Shown: positions 12,801 to 22,457 of the stretch, piece by piece
Numbering within the stretch: the first letter of the stretch is position 1
Layout: each line of letters opens with the position of its first letter
Source: Primulina eburnea
Lineage: Eukaryota > Streptophyta > Magnoliopsida > Lamiales > Gesneriaceae
DNA length: 64,000 nt
Assembly (NCBI RefSeq): GCF_022965805.1
Contig: NC_133104.1
Span: 44,188,682 to 44,252,681, forward strand
Direction of reading: 5' to 3'
The notes under the pieces: model-generated
What the model was told of the DNA's origin: nothing
Database searches by the model: none
Seen by the model: the letters and a program-made list of their open reading frames with translations, nothing else
Translations under genes and position numbers: made by a program

Positions 12801-15800
12801 ATTATGTCCTCGGAGAGTTTCCTCCCTGATGTGACCTTCATTTATATCATCCCGGGCTTTGGCCAGTTCCGCCTGGGCAGACTCTACAGAACCCCGAAGA
12901 GTAGCCACCTCTTCTGCATAGAGTCCCTTCACTCGGGAAAGTTCCTCCTGGAGGCGCTCATGTGCTTCCCTAATGGCTTGGAGTTGGGGGGCCTGTCGAT
13001 TGGTCAAGAAGGTCACCTCTTCGTGGGCTGACATCATCATGTGAGCACCCTATTTAAAAGAGAAGGCGGATCAAAATAAATAAATAAATAAAAATAATAA
13101 ATAAGGAAAAAAGAAGCTTACAGCCAGGAGCTTGTTCACGCCCTCCTGATATCGAGGGGTCGGCGGCACACTCTGGAGGAAGGCCTCATCAATAGGAAGG
13201 AGCATCTGCTTGAAGAGGTTTGCCACGACTCGGGAATCTTTTTCAGTGAAGAAACTAGCCCGAGCAGATGGCACAGAGAGGAGAGGCCCTTGCAAGGGCT
13301 CTTGGAGAGGCTCTTGGAGAGATTCTGGGGAAGGCTCTTGGAGGGGCGCCTGGTCATCGCGCGGAAGGGGAGGTGTGTCTGACTGATACGCTTGAAAGGA
13401 AGCCTGGCCTCCCGCTTGGTCATCTTCACTAAGAGTCAGAACCGGGATGGTCATGACTCTTCGTTGCCTTTGGCGAAGGGGGAGGAAGTCTTCTTCGTCT
13501 TCCCTAGATTCAGGCGCCGCTCTCTTATGTTCAAATTGTACCCGGGCCGTCTCCTTTGCTCGGGCAGCCACATCCTCAGCTCTTTTTTCGGCAGCAGCCT
13601 TTCGGGCTGCCCTCTTCTTCTCCTTGGCTGCCTTCTCGGCTGCCCATCTTTTGGCAAAAACCTCTTCCATTAAATCTGCATAAAGAGCAAGAAAGGGTAA
13701 AATCCAAGTGCAAATATAAAGCAAGGGAGCAATCGCATAACAGGTAAAGGGAAGTTACCGGGTTGAAGGCCCGAGCCAGCAACTTCATCAATCACTTGGT
13801 CAATCGGATCCTCAACTCGGGCACTTAAATGATGGGTAACCAGGTGCTCTTGGGCAATAAGGGCGGAGGAAGAAAACTTTTTACCCTCTACCAAGGCGAG
13901 GCTTCGGGTATAAAATTCTTCAGATTTACACGCCCGAGGAAGTTCTGGCTGAGGGGGAAGAGAAGGGAGGAACCCGGTTGAACAATCAAGAGAACCCGGG
14001 AGGCGAATGAAAAAATATCTTCCTTTCCACCCCTTTTGAGAGGAAGGGATGTCATCAAGAAAGCGGGCATTAAGCCGGGCAGAAAGGGAAAAGGCATTAT
14101 CTCCTAATCTACAAATAAAAAAGTAATGCAGAACTTTGGAATTTATTACCAGATCATGCATACAGAAGAGAACAAAAATCGAAGCCATGATCCGGAAGGA
14201 GTTGGGGTGAAATTGATTAATAGGTACACCAAAGAATTTGGCAACCTCGATGTAGAACGGGGCAATGGGAAATCGAAGACCATTTCGAAGCTGGTCCCGA
14301 AAAAAGGTAATATAACCAGAGGGGGTTGATCCGCCCGGTCAGAAGATCCGGGTATGAGAATAGGATAGGTAGGGGGAATGACCCCTAGGGTTCGAAGTTC
14401 CTTCTCTGCTCCGGGGCGCAAGGAGCTGCTCAAAGAGGAGAACCATGGAACCTCGAGGACCTCGGTTAAAGGGCGGTCGGAAGCCTGGACCTTGCCCTTA
14501 CCCTTATCTTTTTTAGGGATCCTCGAAAGGCCCGAAGAAGAGGGTTTAGAAGGTCTGGAAGAAGATGGGGGTTTAAAGCTTATAGGTTTTCTGACAGTCT
14601 GGGTAGAAGGGCGGCGAGAGGTGGGAGAAGGAGACGAATCAGAACGAAGTGCAGCGGATTCATATCTTGACGAGCTTCGTGCATTGGCCCCGGAAGTAGA
14701 AGAAGTAGAATTAGACATAATGAGAAGAGGAAACTTACGAGTATTTAGGGCGGAGATGGTGGAAGATCGTCGGAATAGGGAGACTTCGAACGCCGGAAAC
14801 TGCGAGAGAAGAATTTGCAAGGGCTTCGCCGACAATGGTGATTTGAAAGTGATTTTTGGAAAAACCTTGGGTTGCTATATATAAGGGATGAAGGACGATA
14901 TGAATCGTCGACTGAGTGAACACGTGTGCGGTTTCGATGCGCCTCGAAAGTCGCGACGGGTAGAATGAAAAGACAGTTACACAGATCGAGGCGTCATGAT
15001 GGCTTATCTCCTCGGAATACGAAACATTACTGACCGTTGGGATAGATGAACACTTGTCATTATAATGCTGTGTGGGTAAGCCGGGAGGTTTGGGAGAACC
15101 CGGCAGGTTTGTTTCATAGCTCGGGAAACCTAGAGACCCGGGAGGGGGATTTCTAAGTCCGAGTAGTCCGAGACCCCGGCATCTTGTTACAGTCAAAAGA
15201 TTTGATAGCCCGGGATTATATTCTAAGTTCGGGGGGTGCCAGATCCTGGAATCGTATTTTAATGAGGTATGTCACAAGGGCCGTTTCAGTTTTAAAAGAT
15301 CGGGTTATTACAAATAACTGTAAGTCTATTGTTTCGGTCCGCATAAATTCGCACAAGATTTATTTGCAGAAGAGTAATGAAGCAATAGAAGTCGATAAAA
15401 TTTCCATTACATAAAATAGCGGCGAAAAGTTATGGGATCCATTATGTTAGATACAGAATCCTGCCACTCCGTTATCCAATTAGTTAATTCGTGAATGCGG
15501 AGGTTGACGAAGGATTCATTCTTCATTATCTTGTTCAGGGCATGCCACTCTTTCCACATCATCATATGCAGCAGAACTTCATCATCAACCAGATCTGTCA
15601 CCCGGTCTACTACAAATTCTCGGATATACTTCCTCGCTCTTGCTCTTTGTGCTCGAGTAGTGGCGAGACGATTGCGGTATGTATAATCCAAGTCATGAAC
15701 CTTGTCCCGCACGGCCATGACCTTCGCCCATATGCGTTCCTCAATTTTCCTCTTCAGTTCCTCCACATGAGGACGCATCTCCGGAGTCACCAGGACATGT

Positions 15801-18800
15801 GTACTGCTGCAGGCACTGGAACCACTTGAACTCGACATTTTGGATTGAGGGTCACTTTGCATCTATCCCCTCTTATTTATAGGTGAACGTCCTTAAATAT
15901 GGAGGAAGTCCAAGAGTCTCAGCCAGCCGAATCATCCCCTCTATTATTCAAAGGTAAGAGTTGATCAAAACCGTCGAATCTAGACATGTGTACAATCAGG
16001 ATGCCCTTCGTAAATTGTGCGGGGCAGGTGGAGGGTCTGAACGGTTATCCAAGCGTCAAATCTGATGTATCTTGGAATACGGAACGTTTGCGTTTGACAG
16101 GAGTTTAATAAAGTGCATATCATCATGACACCACGTCAGCAAACCGGAAGATTTTTATTCCCGGCTTATTCCTTTTCTAGGATTACAAGTTCGGGACTCG
16201 GGCATGTTGGTTGGCAGCCCGGGAGGTTTAAGACCCCGGCAAGTTATTTTAAGCCCAGGAGACACAACGCGCCGACATGTTATTTTTAAGCCCGGCGGAT
16301 ATACTTGAGTCGAATATATTAAGGTATCATAAATAATCATTCTCAAAATGCTAAACGATGGTGACAGTTGGGTGGAAGAGACGCGTGTCATTAGTGCATT
16401 AATCAGTACGAAGCAACGTTTTTTACGCCCAAGATGTCGCACCCCCCGGTCTTTTTGATAAGACTTGAAAGGATGATGCCCCGGCATCCCATCCGAAACC
16501 CAGGAGATGCGAGGCTCGGGCGTCCTTTTTGTTGGAGATACGAAATCCTTACGTCCCCGGTTGTTACGTATTGTTAGTTAATCTTGTTAGTTGAGTTATG
16601 CAGCTCGGGGAATATGCATTAAATAAAGTAATACAGAGTCAGAGACAGTAAACTCAAATAAGATTTTATTTGAAGGAATTATTGCGCATTACAGCAAAAT
16701 ACTCCTCCTCTACACGGGCTTTCCACAGATACATACAGCGTCTTACTTCTCTGGTAGCCCCCCCTGTGTAGCTCTTGGTGTTAGTGATGTTATTCAAAAT
16801 GCTCCTCTCCTTACGAAGCATCAGTTCGTAGATACGATCCTATTCTAAATGATCCGATGTCTCGGGAATGTTTAGGTATTCCCGGTATTTCTTCAACTTC
16901 GCCGTCAGCTCGGGAGTGATAGCTTCGCCCCAGTTGTAGAGCAGTTGTAATCCTTGCAATGCCTCCCAGAAGACAAGGATCTTTTCGAAGACCTCATCTT
17001 CTATTGCGGCCTTATGTTTTTTCGCAGCCATGTCCATGAATTCCTCGGACATATCTGGAACTCTCGAACTGTTTGCATCGGCCATTACTTTTCTTTTTTG
17101 ATGATAGTTGTTGTTGGTATGATTGCAAGGGAAGCGGATGATTATTTATCGAGGCAAGGGGATAAAAACCACCGTTGATCTACGAATGCGTAAAGGGTTA
17201 GGATGCATATTCGGAAATTGTGCCGGAAGATGAAAAGACGTGCGCAATTATCGAGGTGTCAGACTTATTCATTTCCCGAAATACGACGTGTTTTCAGGCA
17301 GGAATTAATGCTGACACCTTTCATCATAATGATCGTGACATCCAGGGGAGCTGGATAACAATTTATTCGGGTCCGGGAGACATACCATGTCGACGTGACA
17401 TCTCATCTATGGGACACTTGAAGGCTCCGATGCTATTATTCGCCGCAAATTATTTTAGACTGATCGGGACAGCGAGCAAGACTCTAGCCCGACTATTTTA
17501 GGGATGGGTGGTGATACCTTTGAAAGGGCCCGGGTCATAGTTTCGTTGCATGGCCCGTATGAAGACCGAGAGGCCGGGTATTCCTACATGACCGTCGGGT
17601 GAGATGATTAACTAGGGCCCGGGTTCTCATGTCAGAGCCGAGGGCTCAATACCCAAGTAACCTCGTTGGGGGGTCCGAGAAAGGGACTGGACAGGCAGTC
17701 AACATCCCTTATTCTTGGAGTCGGGAAGAAAGGGACTGGACAGGCAGTCAACGTCCCTTATTCTTGGAGTGTCCGCGAAGCTATTGGGAAGAAAGGAACT
17801 GGACAGGCAGTCAACGTTCAAGGGTACAAGTGGTAGGTACGCCCGCGTATCGAGGTAACCCTAGTTTTCCTTCCTATAAATAACAGGTATAGTTGTCATT
17901 TACGGATTCTGAAAAATTCTTCATTCTCAAGCAATCATACATATTGCTCTAAGTTTCTTCCTTGACAAGTCTGCTGACTTAAGCATCGGAGTGGTCACGC
18001 CGGACACTCTTCCGGCGCCCATTCACGAGTTCTTTTCTTATCTGCAGGTGTTGAAAAAGCCATTGTCCACACTCAAATTCCCAAACACTATAAATTATTG
18101 ATTTGGCCCGTTGGAGCTTCTGACCCAGCTCATTCCATTTCAGCGAGGCCGCATCATGTAACAAACTAGATGTATTATATTTTAATTTTCAGATCTATTT
18201 TAGTAATAAAATTTAACTTGCAACCAACAGAGTTCAGAAAAACGAGGTTGAGTCAAGTTAGATCATCAGCCCAGCAAACCGTCTTGAGTATCACTATTCA
18301 TAAGCTCATAAACAGCTTGCGCTACTAAATATTAAATAATTATTTTATTGTCACTATAATAAGAAATGCCAAAATTAAAAAATAAACTTTTTTATTCGTA
18401 ATTGCATGCAATATTTTGCATGATATATAAAAATGAGGATAACTTTTTTAATCATCCTGACCACACTCTCGATTAAAAAGATCTCATAATATCAAACTAT
18501 TTACCATTCGTATAATCAACATATAATTACGATGTGACAATACCAACAACCACCCACTAAGGTTATGAGAGAGAAGAAAACATGTTAAAAACCCATTTGT
18601 CAATTCACATCAAGAATTATGACCTATCTGAAAAAGGTGAAAATAAAAAGCACAAAGTGGGAACAATCAATAAAGTTTTTCAACATTGAAAAATATTTTA
18701 GGGAAGCAGAAAAATAAATATTTATCCATGAACTCGATTCAAGATAAAGTTTACATTATAAAGACCGCTCATGTTTTAAAATATTCCCACGATCAAATCG

Positions 18801-21690
18801 ATCACAACTAATTTCCACTTGTAGTCACACCTTGTGAAGTACAAAAAACTGAATCCTCAAACTCGGTTAAAGCTTGCTTGGTGAAAATTTCTTGAACAGA
18901 TAAGATGATTGATGAATGACACTTTAGTTTATAGTTGTTGATCAGTCAGGCGAAAGTAAATAATCTTGAGCTCATATGCTAACAAGGTTCAATTATGAAG
19001 AAGAATAATCAAATTGAACTGACCATTTCCACGTAAGGCACCCCAGTATCCTTTGCTGCTTCTATTGGCGTGCTAGGGCCCTGGCACCAGCTGTCAAGGT
19101 CGAACTTTTTACCTCAAGCAAATAAAATATGGATACAAAAATAGAGACGAACCACCATTTATGCTCGAGTAAAATCATATCATGAAGCAGAGTGACACAA
19201 GATAGAAGACACTATTCAATGAATAGTAAAATGTATTTGCAAATCATATAGAGGCATCATCCTTCATGTGGATTATGTGGTTCCAAAAAGGTGGAGAGCA
19301 GAGATGATGGTGGGGGAGGAAGTAGTTCAGGAACTGACCCGATAGTATGAACAAAGCCCAATGGTCTTTGAATTCCTTCATAGCTCAGTCCCTGTAAGAG
19401 TAAATTTACATACAAACTACGATGTATTTATTGACAAAAAATTCTGAGTTTGATATCAAATGGCATAAGCATGTAAACCAGCAGTTAAGGAAAGCAAGGG
19501 TGGTTACCCAAAAAACACAAACGCATGCTTCATATGTAGATGAATCACAGATTTTGCAACTGCATGCCATGTGTATTCCCATGCCTTTTGACCATCACAA
19601 ACATGAAATGACAGGAAAAGAATGCATAAAATTGAATGGGACATTCATTCAAAAGAGTCCAAAACATAACGAGGAAGCATACTTCCAGATATTATTGAAA
19701 CAAAAAGATTAAAGATGGGTAGAACACCAAAGTCTAAAGACGCTCTTATCCTAATGATATAATGTTTTAAATCATGTTAACAGTCAGTATGTTAAAACAC
19801 ATTTTTTCAAAAACTAATAATAATAAAAGAACATAAAAAAGAACACCCTGTTATAAACCATGTCTGTGAGTATTATTATCTGGATACACCTCTGCAACAA
19901 TTAGAGTCCAACACATCATGCCTCTTATTTTCAAGCTTTCCTTCTCTTCAGAGTAAAAGGCTCCATAGATTCGTACACCTGAAAAAATTTGGTCAATACA
20001 TAATTCCGGAAAGACTCATTTTAGTTGTGGCATTCTTTTTTCCTCAATTCTGCAGTTCTTGCTAGTTTAACTTGGAAATAACTTTTGACAAGGCTACTGA
20101 TCCATATAAAGTTCTTATTGGAATAGACCTAACAATCAGCCACCATGGGGAAAGCAGGAACAGATTGTTTGTTCATACGTCATGCGAGATGGACTTGAAA
20201 TTGCAAAGATTAAAATGAGATTCACCTATTCACATATGACTCGAAATGATCAAATGCGAGATGAGGTAAGATTGAGAAATAAATTGAGGGATAAAGTTGA
20301 AATGAATTTTAGAGTATAAAATTTGAGTGAATTCTTGGGAGTGTTTCAAGGTCGTGAACAGTAATAAATAGCAGTGGCCGAAAAAGCTTCATAGTTTACA
20401 AGTCGTAGCTGAAAAGCAAAGATGTTGACAAGAGATGAAATATCAGGATTAGATGTGTAAACACATTATTTAAAAAATGGTATATGTGCTTTTGCTCAAA
20501 ATATATTCAACAGATTACCTAAGACGAATGATCGTGGACAGAAGATTAAGTTATTAAAGATTATCGAGTTTTTATGATACCTAAGCCACTGGACTTAATA
20601 GATACGCATTCATGGAGATAAACATCAGAGATTTTTTCTGAAGAGATACATTTTGGTACATAACTTCTCTGTTTGAAAAGCATATTATGAACCAGTTTTT
20701 ATAATTCTAATCTTATTTTCCTTTGTTATGACATCCATGTTATGAGACCTTTTTTTTTACAAATTCCAATCTTATTATCTTCTCGACTTCTTCACACTTT
20801 CTTATAATGGATTCTTTTGTATGCAGCCAACGAAATGTCAATGAAAAGGATTATTTTCCATAGCAAATGAATAAAATGGAATGGGAAATAAAGATGATCA
20901 TTCCTGGGCGTGAAGGAGGTGTATTAGTTGTTTACATCAGTTGAATAAAATTCATAGGACTTGCATATATTGGCTTAAACAATCTTCCCCCTTGAACAAA
21001 CTTGTGGAGTTGAGTTAGGTTCAAATTTCAATCTTAACATGGCAGAGCTCAAGTTCCACCGTTATGTGTTGGACTGCTCATAGTTGAACCACTCATTTTG
21101 CTCATAGTTGGGTCATTTATAAACTTCACGCTCCAAATGTTTATTCCTGAGCATGAATAAGATGCGTTAGTTGTCTACGTACAATCCTCGCCTCTTGAAC
21201 TAACCTCTAAGATTGAGTTAGGTCCAAGATCTAATATTAACAACTACAAATTGTGCTGCTTCATTATCATAAAAATTATGAAATCAAAAAGTTGCTCATT
21301 AAGCTTCAATTCAATGACCCATACAGCAAGAAAAAGGCTTTAACATTTTTTTGCATTGATGATAGTGAGGCCTTCAACTTTACTAGCATAGACCATAGTT
21401 CATCTCTCCTATCTCAGTTCATCTATCTAGCAGAAAAAGAACAGTTATGAAACCACGTTAGTATATGAATCGATAACATATATTTGTTTCTGAATCGGGA
21501 GGAGTTACCTCCATTAATGGGTAGGGGATCGGAGGGGTTAGCTCTGAGAAGGTTGGCGCAGTAAGCATTTGAAAGCCCGCAGTTAATTTCCCTCGAGTGG
21601 ATGGAATCAGGGTGAATTCCAGCAGGTCTTGTATGCAGTCCTGCAGTTGCATCCCGGGAGAAACTTCCGGCGGCAGTCGCGACGCATCAA
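6873..21690 (-). CDS. Unrecognised conserved plant gene, exons on both sides of a 10-kb insertion; possibly a pseudogene
   Basis: I do not recognise the family. Minus-strand segments with protein character and splice signals, in order, are: about 21690-21509 (reading NCGLSNAYCANLLRANPSD and ending PLPINGG across the junction), 19978-19890 (VRIYGAFYSEEKESLK, then CWTLIVAE), about 19389-19270 (GLSYEGIQRPLGFVHTIG, then FLEPHNPHEG), 19112-19024 (KKFDLDSWCQGPSTPIEAAK, then VPYVEM), probably about 18876-18833 (ALTEFEDSVFCTSQ), about 7240-7123 (WPNIHIVPPHGIVLEIRIAE, then GYGTRWSEDGIK) and 6932-6873 (FMGFLEPYVVDGFLKGWKH, stop). Phases agree across the first four, which supports one gene. Three oddities: the first segment has no ATG in its frame before an in-frame stop; the third lacks a GT donor where phase demands one (GAAG followed by GATGAT) and otherwise runs into TGA; and the join across the large intron is unresolved. 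The 18.8-to-7.2 kb intron holds a solo LTR and the palindromic element. It may be live with odd splicing, or decaying. Confidence 0.45.
7405..7852. mobile_element. Solo LTR with 5-bp target-site duplication TATAC
   Basis: The 448-base block begins TGTCGTGTTCC and ends TTCGTGACA, so it has the TG and CA ends of an LTR. It is flanked by TATAC at 7400-7404 and again at 7853-7857. It contains an AATATATATACC box and no coding part. The simplest reading is an LTR retrotransposon reduced to one LTR by recombination, inside the intron of the minus-strand gene. Its orientation was not settled, and it is not obviously related to the LTR of the neighbouring element. Confidence 0.8.
8110..8356 (-). mobile_element. 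Left terminal LTR, R-U5 part only (U3 missing)
   Basis: Its reverse complement matches about 17907-18156 of the right LTR and shares the GGTCACGCCG and CTTCCGGCG U5 landmarks. At about 8354 it jumps directly to sequence matching about 17437 in the right arm, with two or three unmatched bases at the join. All of U3 with the TATA box, and about 70 bases upstream of it, are absent here. Confidence 0.7.
8650..8661 (+). promoter_or_regulatory. TATA box of antisense gene 1 (left arm)
   Basis: GATAAATAATC lies 55-65 bases before the ATG at 8715 and is kept in the right arm (around 17139-17150, minus strand). Antisense genes 2 and 3 also have TATA boxes, so each seems to be its own transcription unit. 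Confidence 0.45.
8715..9134 (+). CDS. Antisense gene 1 of the palindromic element, left copy (intact): small helical protein of unknown function
   Basis: This is a 139-residue protein with no signal peptide or membrane segment, rich in charged helix-forming residues. I recognise no domain. Its middle and end (KKYREYLNIPETSDHLEEDR, then YELMLRKERSILNNI, then TREVRRCMCLWKARVEE) align with the protein of antisense gene 2: KY followed by an aromatic-rich helix, an acidic patch, ML, a KE pair, LN and I, then a W-rich end. The two are therefore probably diverged paralogues. The gene lies between the LTR and gene 2, points inwards, and has its own TATA box. The ATG is the first after that box. The copy in the right arm is nearly identical but carries a premature stop. 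Confidence 0.6.
   Translation: MADANSSRVPYMSEEFMDMAAEKHKAAIEDEVFEKILVFWEALQGLQLLYNWGEATTPELTAKLKKYREYLNIPETSDHLEEDRIYELMLRKERSILNNITNTKSYTGGATREVRRCMCLWKARVEEEYFAVMRHNSFK
9486..9620. repeat. Short tandem repeats with CCCGGG and GCCGGGG motifs
   Basis: A unit of about 35 bases (CTTGCCGGGGTCTTAAACC, then TCCCGGGCT) is present twice at 9551 and 9586, with looser relatives before it. The right arm has fewer units, which largely explains the shift of about 29 bases in arm pairing. Confidence 0.7.
9949..9956 (+). promoter_or_regulatory. TATA box of antisense gene 2 (left arm), decides the start codon
   Basis: TATAAATA ends only 10 bases before the ATG at 9967. Transcription about 30 bases downstream of the box would begin near 9980, so that ATG would be missed and the in-frame ATG at 9991 used. 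The same arrangement is present in the right arm. Confidence 0.5.
9991..10422 (+). CDS. Antisense gene 2 of the palindromic element, left copy (intact): paralogue of antisense gene 1
   Basis: From the ATG at 9991 the protein is 143 residues; an upstream in-frame ATG at 9967 would add eight but lies within the core promoter. A serine-rich N-terminus (MSSSSGSSACSSTHV) is followed by charged helices. It shares with antisense gene 1 the pattern KYIREFVVDRVTDLVDDEVL, then HMMLWKEWHALNKI, and a tryptophan-containing end (LTNWITEWQDSVSNIM). I recognise no known family and do not assign a function. The right-arm copy differs by a few substitutions (for example T to A, L to M, S to P). Confidence 0.6.
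   Translation: MSSSSGSSACSSTHVLVTPEMRPHVEELKRKIEERIWAKVMAVRDKVHDLDYTYRNRLATTRAQRTRARKYIREFVVDRVTDLVDDEVLLHMMLWKEWHALNKIMKNESFVNLRIHELTNWITEWQDSVSNIMDSITFRRYFM
10945..10954 (+). promoter_or_regulatory. TATA box of antisense gene 3 (left arm)
   Basis: TTATATATAG lies about 160 bases before the ATG at 11111. A GTAAGT at about 11091 could be a 5' leader intron donor, but I could not pair it with an acceptor. Confidence 0.4.
11111..11711 (+). pseudogene. Antisense gene 3, left copy: N-terminal part of a Transposase_28-type protein, cut by the palindrome junction
   Basis: From the ATG at 11111 the frame gives a Ser/Thr/Pro-rich N-terminus and then a region typical of the putative gypsy-type transposon domain of plant Tat elements (YITFFRDQLRNGLRFPIAPF, then FFGVPINQFHPNSFRIM). 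It is intact up to VLHYFF, where the arm ends. Beyond 11711 the frame runs into the 102-bp repeats and ends at 11803 in sequence unrelated to the gene. Domain assignment is from memory of the family and is moderately sure. Confidence 0.6.
11717..12079. repeat. Tandem repeat, 102-bp unit, about 3.6 copies
   Basis: Units start at 11717, 11819, 11921 and 12023 (CCCTGGCTCGGGGCTCCG); the last is partial. Copies differ at only a few positions. Because 102 is divisible by three, long open frames run through both strands, giving 34-residue protein repeats that are almost certainly fortuitous. The array abuts the inner end of the left arm. Tandem arrays in the 3' part are usual in Tat-lineage elements. 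Confidence 0.9.
12080..12347. other. Unique centre of the palindrome, 3' flank of antisense gene 3
   Basis: No reading frame or repeat was recognised. By position it is the 3' untranslated flank of the minus-strand antisense gene 3. Nothing of pol is present here. Confidence 0.5.
12348..14718 (-). pseudogene. Antisense gene 3, right copy: three-exon Transposase_28-type coiled-coil protein with a frameshift
   Basis: Exon 1 runs 14718-13759, exon 2 13675-13122 and exon 3 13049-12348; all junctions have GT and AG and phases agree. The N-terminal part matches the left copy, then comes the Tat-type domain, an Ala/Lys/Glu-rich segment (exon 2), a predicted coiled coil (exon 3, from HEEVTFLTNRQAPQLQAIRE onwards) and an acidic tail of repeated GEEEG. 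Compared with the left copy, one C is missing from a run (six against five) at 14321-14325, shifting the frame after DQPP; the rest is open in the next frame. Intended length is roughly 740 codons. Similar proteins occur in antisense orientation in Tat elements; their function is unknown. Confidence 0.6.
15407..15838 (-). CDS. Antisense gene 2, right copy (intact)
   Basis: Mirror copy of the gene at 9991-10422: the same length, the same TATA box just upstream, and a few amino-acid changes. The start was chosen at 15838 for the reason given for the left copy (the ATG at 15862 is too close to the TATA box). Both copies are open, so either could still be expressed. Confidence 0.55.
   Translation of the reverse strand: MSSSSGSSACSSTHVLVTPEMRPHVEELKRKIEERIWAKVMAVRDKVHDLDYTYRNRLATTRAQRARARKYIREFVVDRVTDLVDDEVLLHMMMWKEWHALNKIMKNESFVNLRIHELTNWITEWQDSVSNIMDPITFRRYFM
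16674..17085 (-). pseudogene. Antisense gene 1, right copy, with premature stop
   Basis: The sequence mirrors 8715-9134, but where the left copy has two glutamate codons (HLEEDR) this copy has GAA TAG, the stop being at 16840-16842. The frame remains open beyond the stop, so this single G-to-T type change is the main lesion. Confidence 0.65.
17501..17508 (+). other. Possible polypurine tract
   Basis: GGGATGGG directly precedes the TGGTGATACC that I take as the LTR start. It is short for a plant polypurine tract, so the LTR 5' boundary is provisional. Confidence 0.35.
17509..18156 (+). mobile_element. Right terminal LTR, complete (U3-R-U5)
   Basis: A start block TGGTGATACC is shared with the LTR fragment at 2.6-3.3 kb. 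U3 contains three spaced copies of a 20-base motif, a TATA box (TATAAA, 17875-17880) implies transcription start near 17906, and the U5 landmarks GGTCACGCCG and TTCCGGCG follow. The end is GCATCA, next to the TGTAA duplication. It points right, opposite to the antisense genes. Confidence 0.65.
17681..17815 (+). repeat. Three U3 repeats in the right LTR
   Basis: AAGGGACTGGACAGGCAGTC starts at 17681 and 17730 and recurs with one change at 17793, so the spacings are 49 and 63 bases. Repeated U3 blocks upstream of a TATA box often bind regulators; that role is inference. Confidence 0.75.
18162..18832. other. Intron DNA right of the palindromic element, nothing recognised
   Basis: AT-rich sequence without protein character between the element and the candidate exon at 18.83-18.88 kb. 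Confidence 0.4.
20900..21245 (+). mobile_element. LTR-retrotransposon remnant, two imperfect copies
   Basis: CTTGTGGAGTTGAGTTAGGT followed by TCAAATTTC and AACATGG(C)AGAGCTC near 20999-21050 resembles the LTR end and primer-binding region of plant copia-type elements (normally AACATGGTATCAGAGC). A second, diverged block (TAAGATTGAGTTAGGTCCAA) is near 21208-21228, after a shared TTCCTGAGC/GGCGTGAA lead. No coding part. It lies in the first intron of the unrecognised gene. Confidence 0.4.
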
Positions 21691-22160
21691 TTGCATGTAT
21701 GTGGCCGTGATTAGTAATGACTTCTCATTTTACTGCCTAAAGAACTATGACGGTGAAGTATTTTATAATTTTTAAAGTTCAATGGGAAGTTCAAAAAATC
21801 CAAAAAAAAAAAAAAAACTTGTTAAGTTGGCTTGTTTGAGTTCAACTCAAAAAATTCGAAATTTATAAGCTATTCGAATAATTGATTGAAAATATAAATT
21901 TTTAAAGATCTGAAAAATATAATTTATACTCGAGTTTGGCTCGAAAAAAATTCGAAAATGTTCGAGTTCGGTTTGAATATAAATTTGAATATCAATCAAA
22001 TATTTTTCGAGTCAACTAGAAAAATTTTCAAACTTGTTCAGTTTGTTTATAATATTACATCCAATTATATATACCACATTTTTTTATTTTCTCTCTTAGA
22101 ATAACTTTCATTTTAAAATTAAAAAAACTAATTCATTTTAGATTGCGTATGTCATGATCC

Positions 22161-22191
<31 letters not shown>

Positions 22192-22457
22192 AAACATATG
22201 GACATTAAATTGATTAATGTTTTTTGAGTATCGAAAATATTCTGTGAAATTATAAAAAAATAAGGCAACGGGGCACTAATAATAATAATAATCAACTTAA
22301 TAATTAGAAACTATTGCCAAAGTAACTAGTTTAGAAATTCACATTTTCAAATTATTCGGTTTTTTTTTTATCAAACAACGAAAAACTAATAAATAAAAAT
22401 ATAAAATAAATAAGAAATTTAAAATAAACTATTGGCCGCTGTCCTGAATCTTGGCCC

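Larger units (their letters stand above)
8110..18156. mobile_element. 10-kb palindromic derivative of a Tat-like Ty3/gypsy retrotransposon
   Basis: Two long inverted arms (about 8110-11711 and 14118-18156) surround a unique centre. Matching points in the two arms sum to a constant: 25829 for the inner parts, 25800 further out and 26266 at the tips, the shifts being one small and one 466-base indel. The ends are TGATGCGG on the left and CCGCATCA on the right, directly flanked by TGTAA at 8105-8109 and 18157-18161. Each arm holds, going inwards, an LTR pointing outwards and three genes pointing inwards. Antisense genes between pol and the 3' LTR, including a putative gypsy transposon (Transposase_28-type) domain, are known from the Tat lineage. 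There is no gag, protease, reverse transcriptase or integrase, and no 5' LTR. The centre plus right arm is one contiguous 3' end of such an element; the left arm is an inverted, shortened second copy. Confidence 0.7.

Noticed and set aside
21458..21652. Frame starting MQLQDCIQDLLEF
   Set aside because: The splice phase with the next exon requires a different frame of the same exon, so this reading is probably a shadow; an alternative start cannot be fully excluded.
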